Part shown: one piece after another, positions 43,201 through 56,700 of the stretch | Layout: each line of letters starts with the position of its first letter | Position numbering within the stretch: position 1 is the first letter of the stretch | Source of the DNA: Mytilus galloprovincialis | Lineage: Eukaryota > Mollusca > Bivalvia > Mytilida > Mytilidae | Assembly (NCBI RefSeq): GCF_965363235.1 | Contig: NC_134850.1 | Span: 39,490,602 to 39,554,601, forward strand | Direction of reading: 5' to 3' | DNA length: 64,000 nt | Program-made: the position numbers and the translations under genes | Notes under the pieces: generated by a model | What the model saw: only the letters and a program-made list of their open reading frames with translations | Databases searched by the model: none | Told to the model about the DNA's origin: nothing

Positions 43201-46200
43201 GACAATTGATGCTATGAGACGAACGAGCAAGCACAGACGGCATATGACAGATTTTAAAAACATGTTTTAACGTTATTTTGTCGGTTTCATTAGAATGGAG
43301 ATAACAATATTGTATGTTAAGCTCCGACGGCATCAATTGGGGATTTGATGGTCGCAAATACCCGTTTACTGTCTCCGCTAACGCATCGCCAGTAAACCTT
43401 ATTTGCGACCATCAAATCCCCAATTGATGCCGTCGGAGCTTAAAATACAAAACAGTAATCTCCTAAATAGAACTTTGCCATGCAGTGTTTTAACAGTGTA
43501 CACAATAAACTTTTTCATCAACAATGCCTGAAGTTGGTTTTTTTAATTACAAATGTATGTATAAATTCTATTGGTCTGTAGTAGCAATTCAAAAATGCCT
43601 GGACTAGTAAGTAAGTTTGAAGACTGCCTTTAATGGCTTCTCTACTAACCTTTCAGACTAGAAAGTGCTTCCTGTATCGTTCTTTTGGTCTCAATTAACC
43701 TCAACACAGATAAATAAATCCTAAAACATGAAATTTTCGAGTTATGTATCACTGGAAAAGTTTGTCAATTATGTGCACCTATATGACGTCATTTACCTGA
43801 TAGAGATGATTGCCTGTAGTGTATCCCTGCACTATTAAAGTTCATCAAGCGCCTTGGTGATTGTTATCATGCAGTTTTAACTAGAAATCATGTTTTTTCT
43901 GAAGGTAATTAATCACAGTTTCCTATAACTACAGCAGTGCTGATTATCAATTATAAAAATTTAACTCCACAATGTCATATGTCAAAAATCTATCAAATAA
44001 AACTCTAAAAGGATCTTAATTCAATAGATATAAACCAATCATCAAAGTTTCATGAAAATTGCTTAAAGAATTTATAAGTCACAGTAAACAAAAATTAGAA
44101 AATCCCATATTTTTTTATGAGAAAAATTCCTCACTTCTTAAACATAAAATCAGTAATTCATAGAATTAATCAATAAATATATAAACATTCACCAAAATTT
44201 CAGGAAAATTGGTTAAAGTGTTTTTGAGTGGTTGTCCAACATGTTGACAACAGATGGACAGACAGATGGTAAACAGTGCATTACATGTGGGTGTCTTACC
44301 ATCAATCAGACAGAATTTTACCAAACTTTTACAAATCTCCTGAATAAAAGATATCTAAATAGTTGAACTTACTGAATAACTCCTTTCCCAACTTTTGCTA
44401 ATGCTCCAAGAGGCTCTTTTATTATATGTGTAATTCCATAAACTATGTCCTCTAAAGACTTGAAAATAATTCTGGCATTCTCTGGAATTATGACAGTCAC
44501 TGCTTCATACAGTTTCTACAAGTACAGCAGAGTGTATATGTTATTCACAAATAAAGGAGGCATTCTCATAAACTAGAGGCTCAACAATCTTTTATGTATT
44601 CTGAGAAATCCATTTGTAACTATTGACTGTAAATTCAGAAATCATTATGTGCACTTTTTTTCCAATCCACGAAGGGACAAAATGCGAATTAATTATTGCG
44701 ATTTCAGAAGTGTTCGCATTCACTTATATGTATCAAATTCAGAATGGGAGATCTTATCAGTGTTCTCCACAGGCCGTTTTAGCGCTGCGATTATCAGCGC
44801 TATCACAATTTCCCGCTGTTCTATTGAACTTTCCACAGCGCCATCAAACGCAAGCGCGTTGCTATATTTTTTTCGTAATTTTTTCAAATTTCCTACTTAT
44901 ATGTCACTTCGGATCACTTGGTCGACTGGTTTACTATTTCTGAATGATTTTTTTCCGTTGTATTAAGTAACTCTGCAGGACCAGTCTAATAAATTTTACA
45001 AAATGTCGACTTTGAAAGATCAAAATTAACAAAGATTTCAAAAATGACATCTTTTTTTTTTAATTAAAAGAATGTAAAGAGGCATATATGAATAAAATGA
45101 GACGAAATAAATTGACCGCATTTACCGATGACACTCACAAACTTGTTTTACGAACTTTAAACAAACAATGAGTTTAAAAACGATCAAACACGGGGGTTTG
45201 TTACAATTTGCCTGGCTTACTTGAGTTACTATCCATACAAACCCCAAGCTGATACGACTTGAGAAATTCACTTTCTCGATGTCCAGCTTGGATGAAGCTA
45301 TTTGAATATTAATAAACGTTAAGATCAGAAAACTGAGAAATCATTATACTAAACCAGATGCTCCGCAGGGCACAGCTTTATACGACCACAGAGGTCGAAA
45401 CCCTGAACAATTGGGGCAAGTATGGACACAACATTCAAGATTGATACAGCTCTGAATTTGGATTGTGATTAAATAGTTGACACAACATAGGTTTCTGACA
45501 CAGAATGAATGTGGTCTAAGAACTTAAACTTAAAAACTTAAAAATTTTAAATTGGACATTTACCTATAATGGTCCAATATCCAAAATCTAAACACATAGT
45601 TAGATTCAGCATATTATAGAACCCCAAGAATTCAATTTTTGATGAAATCAAATAATGTTTAATTTTAGACCCTTTAGACCTCAATGTGGGCCAATTTGAT
45701 AACCGGGCCCAAATATTAAAAATCTAAATACATGGTTAGATTCACCATATTGAAAAAACCCATATATTCAAATTTGTTGAAATTTAACAAAGTTTAATTT
45801 TGGACCCCGATTTGGACCAACTTGAAAACTGGGCCCATAATCAAAAATCTAAGTACATGTTTAGATTCAGCATATCAAAGAACCCCAAGAATTCATTTTT
45901 TGTTAAAATCAAACTAAGTTTAATTCTGGACCCTTTGGACCTTAATGTAGACTAATTTGAAAATAGGACCAAAAATTAAGAATCTAAATACAGGGTTAGA
46001 TTTGGCATATCAAAGAACCCCAATAATTAATTTTTTTATGAAATCAAGCAAAGTTTATTTTTGGACCCTTTTGGCCGCTAATTCCTAAACTGTTGGGTCC
46101 AAAACTCCCAAAATCATTCCCATCCTTCCTTTTGTGGTCATAAACCTTGTGTTAAAATTTCATAGATTTCTATTTACTTATACTAAAGTTATTGTTCAAA

Positions 46201-49200
46201 AACCAAGAAAAATGCTTATATGGGACCTTTTTTTGGCCCCTAATTTCTATACTGTTAGGACCAAAACTCCCAAAATCAATCCCAACCTTCCTTTTATGGT
46301 CATAAACCTTGTGTTTAAATTTCGTAGATTTCTATATACTTATACTAAAGTTATATTGCAAAAACCAAAAGTCGGACAACGGACGACGACAGCAAGGATG
46401 ACGACAACGACGCCAACGTCATACCAATATACGACTTCTTCAAATCTTCAATATTTGCGGTCGTAAGGTTAACAGTTCACTGTTACAGTGGATTGCAAAA
46501 CCAAACACAGAAGCTGACAATGACTTTATTGTTGGTCCTACATGTTCTGCAACATCACCTGTTAGTGCTAAGAAATCTTCACATAGGCAGTCTGGTATAG
46601 ACACTTCATGGAAAAAGACTTCTCCTTGGGTTTTATACACAGATAATATGAGGATTATATGAATTTACAATGGAGAAAAAAAGACTCTTCTTCTATATCC
46701 AGACAATAACACTAACAAACAAAGGGGTAACTTCCATGAGCATGATAAGGACATCATTACACAAGAAAACATCAATAGCATAATATAAGAAAAACACATA
46801 ACAAATAAATTACATACAAACTGCGCGCCGCAACAGTTATTGAGAATTGTTGAAAATTACGCCCTTACCACAGCGCTATCCAAAAATCCTGGGGAGAACA
46901 CTGCTTATTATTGTGATATTCATCTAGTCACTCTATTGACATTTATAAATACTATATAAGGTTATAAAAGAACAAAACTGAAGGACATTAATCAAAGTGC
47001 TTAATGTAAGCACCGATGAAGCAAGCACCGATGGGTAAAGATTGTTTTAATTTTTTCAGTGAACATTGCATTGTATGAAGCATCATATATAGTTGTAGTT
47101 GATAATATTGTGAAAATTAAGTTTTAAAATTGGAGTTATCTTCCTTTGTCCATAATTGTAGTTGGTTAAAATTGAAGTTACCTTCCTTGTCCATAATTGT
47201 AGTTGATTCATTAATTTGAACAATTGTACCATTGATATTCGTTTATTGTAATAAGCATTTTGTATAAGTTAAATAGCATTTAGTTGAGCAGACTTAAGTT
47301 AGATAACGGAAACTAAAAATTTTGCAATTTTTCCATTTTATAAAGGGGCATAACACAGAACAGTTAAAGTGATGCCACTAAATTTCAAACTTAATCTGTG
47401 TTTTGCAGTTAGAAGCATTGTGTACCAGTTTCATAACATTTGGTTGAGGCAAACTCAAGTCAGAGAACCGAAACCAATTTTTGGACGTTCGAACGTATGT
47501 ACAGACGGACAAGTAAATCTTAATGCCCCCTCCCCTATGCCAGGGGCATTATTTAAAAAACAGTCCCTTTATCTTCAAAATTTTACAAATGTGAAAAATA
47601 TGGAACAATGCATGCCAAGTGATGAGAAAATCTTATTTGAACGAGTAAGGTGACCTTTAAATAAAAAAATCATTAATGTATTCTTAACCATCCATTTGTA
47701 ACTATTTACTGAATATTCAGAAATTACTGTACTTATCACCATTCATGAAGAATTGACAAAAATGTGAGATTAATTATTGTTTTCAGGAAAATAAACATTC
47801 TTTATATGTATCCAATTACAAATGAAAGTTCTTATTACTGCAATTATCACCCAGAGGCACTATTCACATTAATAAACAAATAGCTTGTTAGCACTGAATG
47901 GTAAAGTTTGCTTTAATTTAATAATGGCAAGTCAAATTAAATATTAATTCTGGACAAAGGAAGATTACCTTATTTTTTAAAGATCACTTAAACAATGACA
48001 ATGACATTATTGATATTTTAAGAACAGATTCCTGCACCTTGCTAAAGTTATGTAATGGATGGGATGTATAGAACGTTATGATCAGTGCACTATATTTTGT
48101 GTATCTTAAAAGTAGTGATAAGCCTTGGAAGATTTAGATATCAAGTTAGTCGCATAAGGTTTTGCAATCTTTATAACCCCCCCCTTAAAACAAGAATGTG
48201 TCCAAAGTACACGGATGCCCCACTCGCATTATCATTTTCCATGTTCAATGGACCGTGAAATTGGGTAAAAAATCTAATTTGGCCTTAAAAGTAAAAAGAT
48301 CAACTAATAAGGAACATGTGTACTAAGTTTCAAGTTGATTGGACTTTAACTTCATCAAAAACTACCTTGACCTAAAACTTTAACCTGAAACTCACACAAC
48401 TCACACTTTTAATTTCTATGTTCAGTTGACCATGAAAATGGGGTCAAAAGTCTAATTTAGTTTAAAAATATGAAAGATCATATCATAAGAAACATGTGTA
48501 CTAAGTTTCAAGTTGATTGGACTTCAGCTTCATCAAAAACTACCTTGACCAAAAACTTTAACCTGAAATGGGACGAACAGACAGACAGACGGACGGAGGC
48601 ACAGACCAGAAAACATAATGCCCCTCTACTATCGTAGGTGGGGCATAAAAACCAACATCACCACCACCTTTCATCATGGGTTGGGAATCCCCTTTTAAAA
48701 AATAGCTGGATTGGCCCCTGCTTCATCTTTCAAAAACGCAAAACAGATCAATTATGATGAAATCAAGCAGTTGACTATGGTTAAAAAATTTGCATATTTG
48801 AAAGGCTTCTAAACAAGTAAATCATAGTGGGAAAAAGCAGTCATTAAAATTAAATGTCACAAAATAAGCAAAATTTTTAATTCCTTGAGAAAACATATGC
48901 ATTACATTAAAAATACAACACAGAAAGATCTTCCAACTTTCTAAAAAATTCAAATCACACATAAAATCTTAAAATCAATTGAATTTAATGTTGCTTCTCC
49001 CATCTTTAATGTAACAGAGTACAGTTAGCCCAACAGAAGAAACTAATTGTTCATCAAAAAAACATTTTCTGAATTTAAAGTTGCCACTTTTAAAACTGAA
49101 ATTTAAAGATTTTTTTTATGTAAGGCCATAATAAATAATAGGCTTGTTTGACCAAACGCTACCTACCCAGAAAAAAGCTGCCTACTCAAATTCTTTTATT

Positions 49201-52200
49201 GTCCTGATTTGAAGAAGTTTTTTTTTTTAATCAAATAGGCATGAAGACTATAAACATCTGATACTTCAATTTCTTTTTTTGAAAAAAAATAGAAAATGCC
49301 GATCTACCTACCCACTGTCTCAACCTTTGGGTAGGGTTTGGGCAAACCAAAATACTTTTAAGTGTGGCCTTAACAGTGCCACAAGATGAATAGCACAACT
49401 CGTAAAAAAATATAAGGTGTATTATTCCTGGAATGCTGGTGGAAACCAGGCGTAAGTGGTAGTGATGTGTCCAGTTACATTTCTTATACTCAAATTTGAA
49501 TTTTTGGTAGTACATGTAGTAATCTACTTCTATGTAAACAAAATTTATCTTGCATTGTAAATGTTTTTCAAAGTTTCATAAAAACACAACTTGTAGTAGT
49601 ACCGTTGCTAACTTCTACATCGTTTGGTCACTGGTAGAGTTGTTTCAATGGCAATCAGTAACCAAATCTTCTTATTTCTTTACATTATTATCCTGGTTTA
49701 TGCATGATTTGATTCTTAATTTACAGTACTTATATACTTACATTAAAAAATAAAAGAACATCAGATTTTAAATTTCCAAGAAATTTCTGCACTTTGAAAA
49801 TCAAATGTTCTACCGGTTTGATAAAAGATGGCATTTCACTTCGATCATATTCCCCAATTTTCTTTGTTGCTTTCATTGCTATACTTCTTAGATTAGCAAC
49901 CTATAAAATAATAAAAATTTATATGAAATAAAATTATTTCTTTTTTCAACAGAAGTTTTAGTAATTTGGTTGTGATCTATTTTTTTGATAAGCTTCACAT
50001 GTTTAAATACTGTGGAAAATATTATTTCAACTGATTACTAATCATATTTTTGCTTGTACTGTGAGTGGGAAAATGGCACACTGGCTACAACTCAACATTT
50101 TAAGCTGCAATTGGTAAAAATTTACAAATATTTACAAATTTATGAAAATTATTAAATATTTACTATAAAGGACAATAACTCCTTAAGGGATCTATTGACC
50201 ACTTTGGTCAAGTTGACCTATTTGTAGCTCTTACTTTGCTGTACATTATTGCTATTTACAGTTTATATTTATCTATAATAATATTCAAGATAATAACCAA
50301 AAGCTGCAAAATTTTCTTAAAATTACCAATTCAGGGGCAGCAGCCCAACAACAAGTTGCCCAATTGGTCTGAAAATTTGAAGGCAGATAGATCTTGACCT
50401 AATGAACAATACACCTTATCGCTATTTAGTCCAATCCAGGAAAAACAGTCATTTATACAACTTCCTGTTTTGGGTCACCGGCCGAAAAATGGAGGTCATC
50501 AGTAGTGAGCTGAGGGAGAAAAAACTTTAGAAAGTGATCATCAAGAAACTTTGATATAGTATGATCCACTTTTTTCAAAATTAAAATTGAAATAAAAAAA
50601 TATTTTGTTTGAAGTATTTACGGTAGTTTAAACAGGTCTCATTAAAAAGTATCATGCATGCCCGTACAGAAATTGCTAACAAAAGCACATAAGTTTCACA
50701 TGTGAAGCACATGAGATGCAAGTGAGAATTGTATGCAAATCAGGTAGCTCATATGTGCAGTTTGGTAGTTCATATGTGCCCACAAAAATCTAACATAATG
50801 CTCACATGTGCAATTCAAACCTCAGGTGAGCTTTTATCATCCATGTTAGTTTTATGTTAGTTTTGTTTTTTGAAAAGTTTTTCCATTCTTCTAACCATTC
50901 AAAACTAACCTACATCATTGCTCATATGAGCTTTTTCAAAATGACATGCCTAGTTATGTACTTCCTGTAAATTCAAATTCATGAAAAGCATGCAATAAAT
51001 GGAGGTAGATGGATATGGAAAATGTTAAGTCCTATATTGTGCTATTTGAAGAAAGGCATTGTTGAAATCTGATAAAACCAGTGTGGTTGTGGTTAATTAT
51101 TTGTAAGTTATCATTTCTATTTCATTATTTTCATTTTTGTGTCAGATTTTGAAATATATTACAATATTAAGTCCTTCATGGGAATATATATACAGGTAAC
51201 TTGCTTCAAAATAAGTACTACATGTATAAAGATTTTTCCTTTTTAAACTTTTTGAAATACAGTATTTATTAATCAAAGACATTCATTGTGTACTAAACTT
51301 GCAAGTCCCTCTATTAGTTTTATAATGTAATGTTATGTTTTTAGTCATGATCATGATTATTGTTTAAATAAAAAAAAAAAATGATATGAAAATCATAATT
51401 AACTGACAATAATTAAAGAATAACTCTTTTAACATGATGTATCAGTTATTTTATTTTCAACTGAATTATTTAAGATTTTCATTTAAATTTGAAAAATATT
51501 CCTTTTTTAAAGCAGCCATTTTGTTTTGGTCAACTATAATATTCACGTGTGCAACATGTGAGCAACTGCTCATATGAGCAATCTAATAAAATGCACATGT
51601 GAAACAAAAGCTCATATGAGCAGTTGCACGTGAGGTTTTTAACATGCAAATTAGGTTAGTTTCATATGTGCAATTTTTTTGCTCACAAAATGCTCACCTA
51701 ATTTGCATGTTAAAAAACTCGTGTGCAATCATGTTAGTTTCTAACGTGAGCATCTTATGTGCAACTTATGTGCAACATGTTAGCACTTTTTGGTAAGGGT
51801 GGTGAATTGTTTAAACAGGGTCCCAGATAGCTTCAACTGGATGAAAAAGTTGTGTAATTTTAGAACTTATCCGGAATGGAATAAATAGCGATTAGGTGTA
51901 TTATATCCTCAATAGATTTCCTCTAGATGCTTTTGTTTCAGAGATATGAGCCAAAAACTGCATTTTGCGTTATGTACTATTTTTAGCCATGTCGGTCATC
52001 TTGGTTCACGGGCAGGGTCATAGAAAACATTTTTTAAACTAGATACCCTAATGATAATTGTTGACAAATTTGGTTAAACTTGTCCTAGTAGCTTCAGAGG
52101 AGAAGATTTTTGTAAAAGATTACCAAAATTTACAAAAAATTTGAAAATTTTGAAAATTGACTATAAAGGGCAGTTACTCCTTAAGGGGTCAACTGACCAT

Positions 52201-53685
52201 TTTGGTCATGTTGACTTATTTGTAGATCTTACTTTGCTGAACATTATTGCTGTTTAGTTTTACAGTTTATAGCTATCTATAATAACCAAAAACGGCAAAA
52301 ATTCTTTGAAAAATTACCAATTTAGGGGCAGCAACCCAACAACGGGTTCTCTGATTCATCTTAATATTTCAGATAGATCATGACCTGATTAAACAATTTT
52401 ACTCATGTCAGATTTGCTCTAAATGCTTTAGTTTCAGAGATATAAGCCAAAATCTACATTTTACCCCTATATTCTATTTTTAGCCATGGTGGCCATGGCC
52501 ACCTTGGTTGGTTTGCCCGGTCACGGGACACATTTTTTAAACTAAATACCCCAATGATGATTGTGGCCAAGATTGGTTTAATATAGCTTAGTAGTTTCAG
52601 AGGAGAAGATTTTTGTAAAAGTTAACGACGACTGATGACGGACGCAAAGTGATGGAAAAAGCTCACTTGGCCCTTCGGGCCAGGTAAGCTAAAAAAGGGG
52701 AGTAACTCAATTTTGTTGTCAAACATCTTTGAAAGACACAAATCATGACCTAAGACTCATGTTATTAGTGTAAATTAACAGTGTGTTTGACACCATAGCT
52801 GTCAAAGGAAGCCAAGCACCTTATTTGCCACTTAATCTTATAGTTAACACAAAGAGTTGAATTTTTTTCCTGGAAGAATTACAAATTTACAGGTTATATT
52901 GAGAGGCAAATAACTAATGAAATCGAACAAGTCTCAAGGCACAACAATATAGTTGACATGGGTCCAATGTCAAAATTAGGGTTATTTGATTAACTGGTCT
53001 GACTGGATAACAATAAATAAATCTCATATGAGCTCTTAAATTCCTGGCTGTGCTTGACATGCAAAATCAGTTGACAGGATTGGCATATGTAGACTTTCTA
53101 TTATTTTTAACTTGGTTTAATTACTTACCCGTTTGGGAAGCTGCACTAATGAATCAACAAATGTAAGTACTAGATCATACAAATTAATTTTTCCTTCTAT
53201 TAAATATTTTATCAGTCTGATTCCTGCATTGATGCCTCCCAAAATTGATTGTATAGCTTCATCAAATCTTGTTACAATTTTGACTATGAACTTTATATCA
53301 TCTTCCTTCAAAAGAAATGAACATTTTAAGTATATATACAAGATAGAAGAGATAACATAAAGACGAATCACATAGAGTACCAATCTAAGCATATACCTTC
53401 AGCTTCAGTAATTGCCCAAACTAAAGTATCAATCAGTACATATGCAATAGATTTGGTATAAAGAGCTGATAAACACATGAACAAACAAAACAAGATTCCT
53501 CCAAATTGTAGTTCTTTTTGGACACAGACAATGATTCTTAACTGTTAAGGTTTTTTCAACATTGTATGTTAATTAATTCATGTTTCTATATATAAACAAG
53601 ATCAATCAGCCATTTCAAACAAACAGTGTGAACATATTAAGCAAAGATACAAACCCCAAAACTTATATTGAGTAGTTCAACATAT

Positions 53686-53719
<34 letters not shown>

Positions 53720-56700
53720 TCTTTATTTAAAGATTTTGGAGTGATAAAACCAGTAACTTTTTAAATACTTTGTAATGGAGAAAAAAATGTGAGGAATATC
53801 AACAGTAGTCAATGTATATTAATTTTGTTCCTCCATCAGAAGTCCTCCTCTGAGGGGGGGTTGGATACAATCATACTCAACTTTAACAGTTACAATTAAA
53901 ACAGAACGTCATATTTGATTGTGCATATTTGTTTTCAAAGGGGGGGGGGATATTACAAACCCCTTGAACCCCCTGACTATGTATGTGTTCCCCCTGGATC
54001 AAATTATTTACTCTTTCTTCATGTGCAAATTATATTTGAGAATATTTCTAGCATTTGGAACATAAGTATTGGAAAGGAACTTGTATTCTATGAAACAGCT
54101 ACAAATAAAATAAACCTTTGATAATGTACTGTGGTGAGACTGTGGCAAACAATAAACTAACCTGTAAAATGTTGATGTTGTAATTTGTATCTCCTTTAAA
54201 ACACAATAATGCTTGAATAATATCAACATTTTCTCCAATTACTCCCAAGTGTAGTCTTGCATATGCTTCATCGTGTACATTGACTTTTAAATGGCCAGAC
54301 AATGGAGCTAAAAAATATATTTGATTTAATTATTATTTATGAAAGTAGCTACTAGGTGTCTCAAGATCCCTTAAATCTTTTAGATGATATACATTTATTC
54401 ACTTCAATAGCAAATAATTTTCAAGCTCGGTTCTAGATAAATTCCATTTTTTTTTAAACTGACATCAGAAAAATGAAGATGAGCCAGTAAGTTGTTTCTT
54501 AACATTTAAAAGGTTTTAGCCTCTTTTCAATTCTTAAATAAAATGCAGGTTCTTTTTTATGTTTGGTTTTCAAACCAAGACCAGGGAAAACAATTATCAG
54601 GGACCCAGTAGCCTAAATTACTATATTTTGGAATGGGATCCTTAATCTCAGCGGAAAATGTCCATGTTGTGCTTATGTTATTTTTTTCATTTTGAGGCAT
54701 CATGAAATTTTTCAATGGATTGTCAGATTTTTGGTCAGACAAACTGCATTGATTCATCTGAACACTCAAAAATCTTTGAGATAAACATTTTTGAGGAAAA
54801 AATCTGTTAACATTAAAGTTTTTAAAATTGTATTTTTCCCAACACAACTCTGATTGTAAAAGTTTGCTTAAACCATATTTCTTGTATGATCACAATAATT
54901 GGCTCGTCTCAAAAAGAAACCATAATTTACAGAAGTTTCAAAATCAATTTATAGAGTCCTAGTGGAAAACAAATGAAAGTAGGACTTACTTTCAGATATT
55001 ATTGTGTCTGGGAGACATTAATGATACCCCCTCAGATGCAAAGTGATATAAAGAGTTGAGCATGGGAGTGCATAGGTCAATAATTCACTTTTATAAGAGG
55101 AATTAGAGGAAACACTATGCACCTCTTATGCAAGTAAATACTCCAAAAAATGACAAAGTTCAACAACCTCCCAAAGAACAAATATCTAAGGAGCATGTGT
55201 CGCTTACCTGATATTTTTTTGTAAACAGCATTTTACCCCTATGTTCTATTTTTAGCAATGTCAGCCATGTTTGATGGCAGGTGGGGTCATCAGACACATT
55301 TCTTTTAACTAGATACCCTAATGATGATTGTGGCCAAGTTTGGTATAATTAGTCTAAGCAGTTTCAGGAGAAGACTTTTGTAAAAGATTACAAAAATTTA
55401 CGAACAATTGTTAAAAATTGACTATATAGGGCAATAACTCCTTAAGGGGTCAATTAACAATTTTGGTCATATTACCTTATTTGTAGATCATACTTTGTTG
55501 AACATAATTGCTGTTTACAGTTTATCTCTATCTATAATAATATTCAAGATAATATCAAAAAATGGCAAAATTTCCTTAAAATTACCAATTCATGGGCAGC
55601 AACCTAACAATGGGTTGTCAGATTCATCAATTTCAGGAAAACAGTTTTTCACCTGTCAGATTTGCTCTAAATGCTTTGGTTTTAGAGATATAAGCCAAAA
55701 TCTACATTTTACCCCTATGTTTTAATTTTAGTAATGGTGGCCAACTTGGGTGGTTGGCCGGGTCACAGGACACATTTTTTAAACTAGATACCCCAATGAT
55801 GATTGTGGCCAAGTGTGGTTTATATTCTTGGATATATCTATTTTGGATAAATCTATTCTTGGATAAATCGAGTCAGCTATACAGTTTACAGGAGTGGAAG
55901 ACAAGAAATTCACAAATTCATTGCCTATCATATTCCTCAAGCTAAGAAGTTGCAAACATGTTCCAATTTTCATTTCAACTTTGATGAATAATATATCTTT
56001 TTAGGCTTTGAATACAGAGATTGGCAAAACCACGAAATCAAATATCCACGAATATGAAGGTTTTCAGCAATCCACGAAAATTGATACCCACAAAAATAAA
56101 TGAATCCACAGTATGTTGTCCCACAAGAATGAGCAACATACAATTAAATATATATTGCCATTTTTTTTTTTAAATATCTACATAAAATTGAGAATGGAAA
56201 TGGGGAATGTGCCAAAGAGACACATACCTTTTTTATTCACAAAACAAAAAAAAACCTCTGCAGTTATTAATAAGAGGTTTAAAAAGTTAGGTTGGTTTAA
56301 CAGGGAAAAAAAGAAGCAATCTTAATTCTATCCATAATGTCAATAATATATCACCTATTCTCAAAGCAAGGAAATTAACCATATTGAATCCAAATGACGC
56401 TCCAAGACGGGAGGTTCCCAAAAGTTTCCTCCAATCTATTGATGGTACTTCAAGTGTAAAGTCGTATCCTTCAAAGAAACCTCTTTTTTCTATACTGTGT
56501 GGTACTAGATTTTGTTCCGACAGGATTGATCTTCTGTAAAAGTAAAATATTATCAATCAATATCAAGGAAATGAATGTGTACATAAAAATAACATGTGAA
56601 TCTGGTTACTAATGATACCTTCGCCCTTCCTTTAGTATAAGGCAAACAAGAAGTTGTTGAGTGATGATTCTGAAGACGCATCATCATACGGTATAGCTAC

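Larger units (their letters stand above)
44757..46904. mobile_element. TTA-flanked inverted-repeat element (Harbinger-like), nested
   Basis: Tips TCAGTGTTCTCC / GGGAGAACACTGC, with AGCGCTG words inside each end, and TTA at 44754-44756 and 46905-46907. The paralogue at 47690-47930 keeps the uninterrupted site (AGTTCTTATTACTGC). A family C element sits inside it. Three-base TTA duplications are typical of PIF/Harbinger. Confidence 0.72.

Noticed and set aside
44623..44966. Two overlapping plus-strand frames of about 105 codons
   Set aside because: They cross the border of the TTA-flanked element, so cannot be one old gene; no recognised protein.
54557..54847. 96-codon minus-strand frame
   Set aside because: Exons 4 and 5 join directly in phase 1 across it; no splice sites that would keep the frame. 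It may be a repeat remnant, but I cannot support that.
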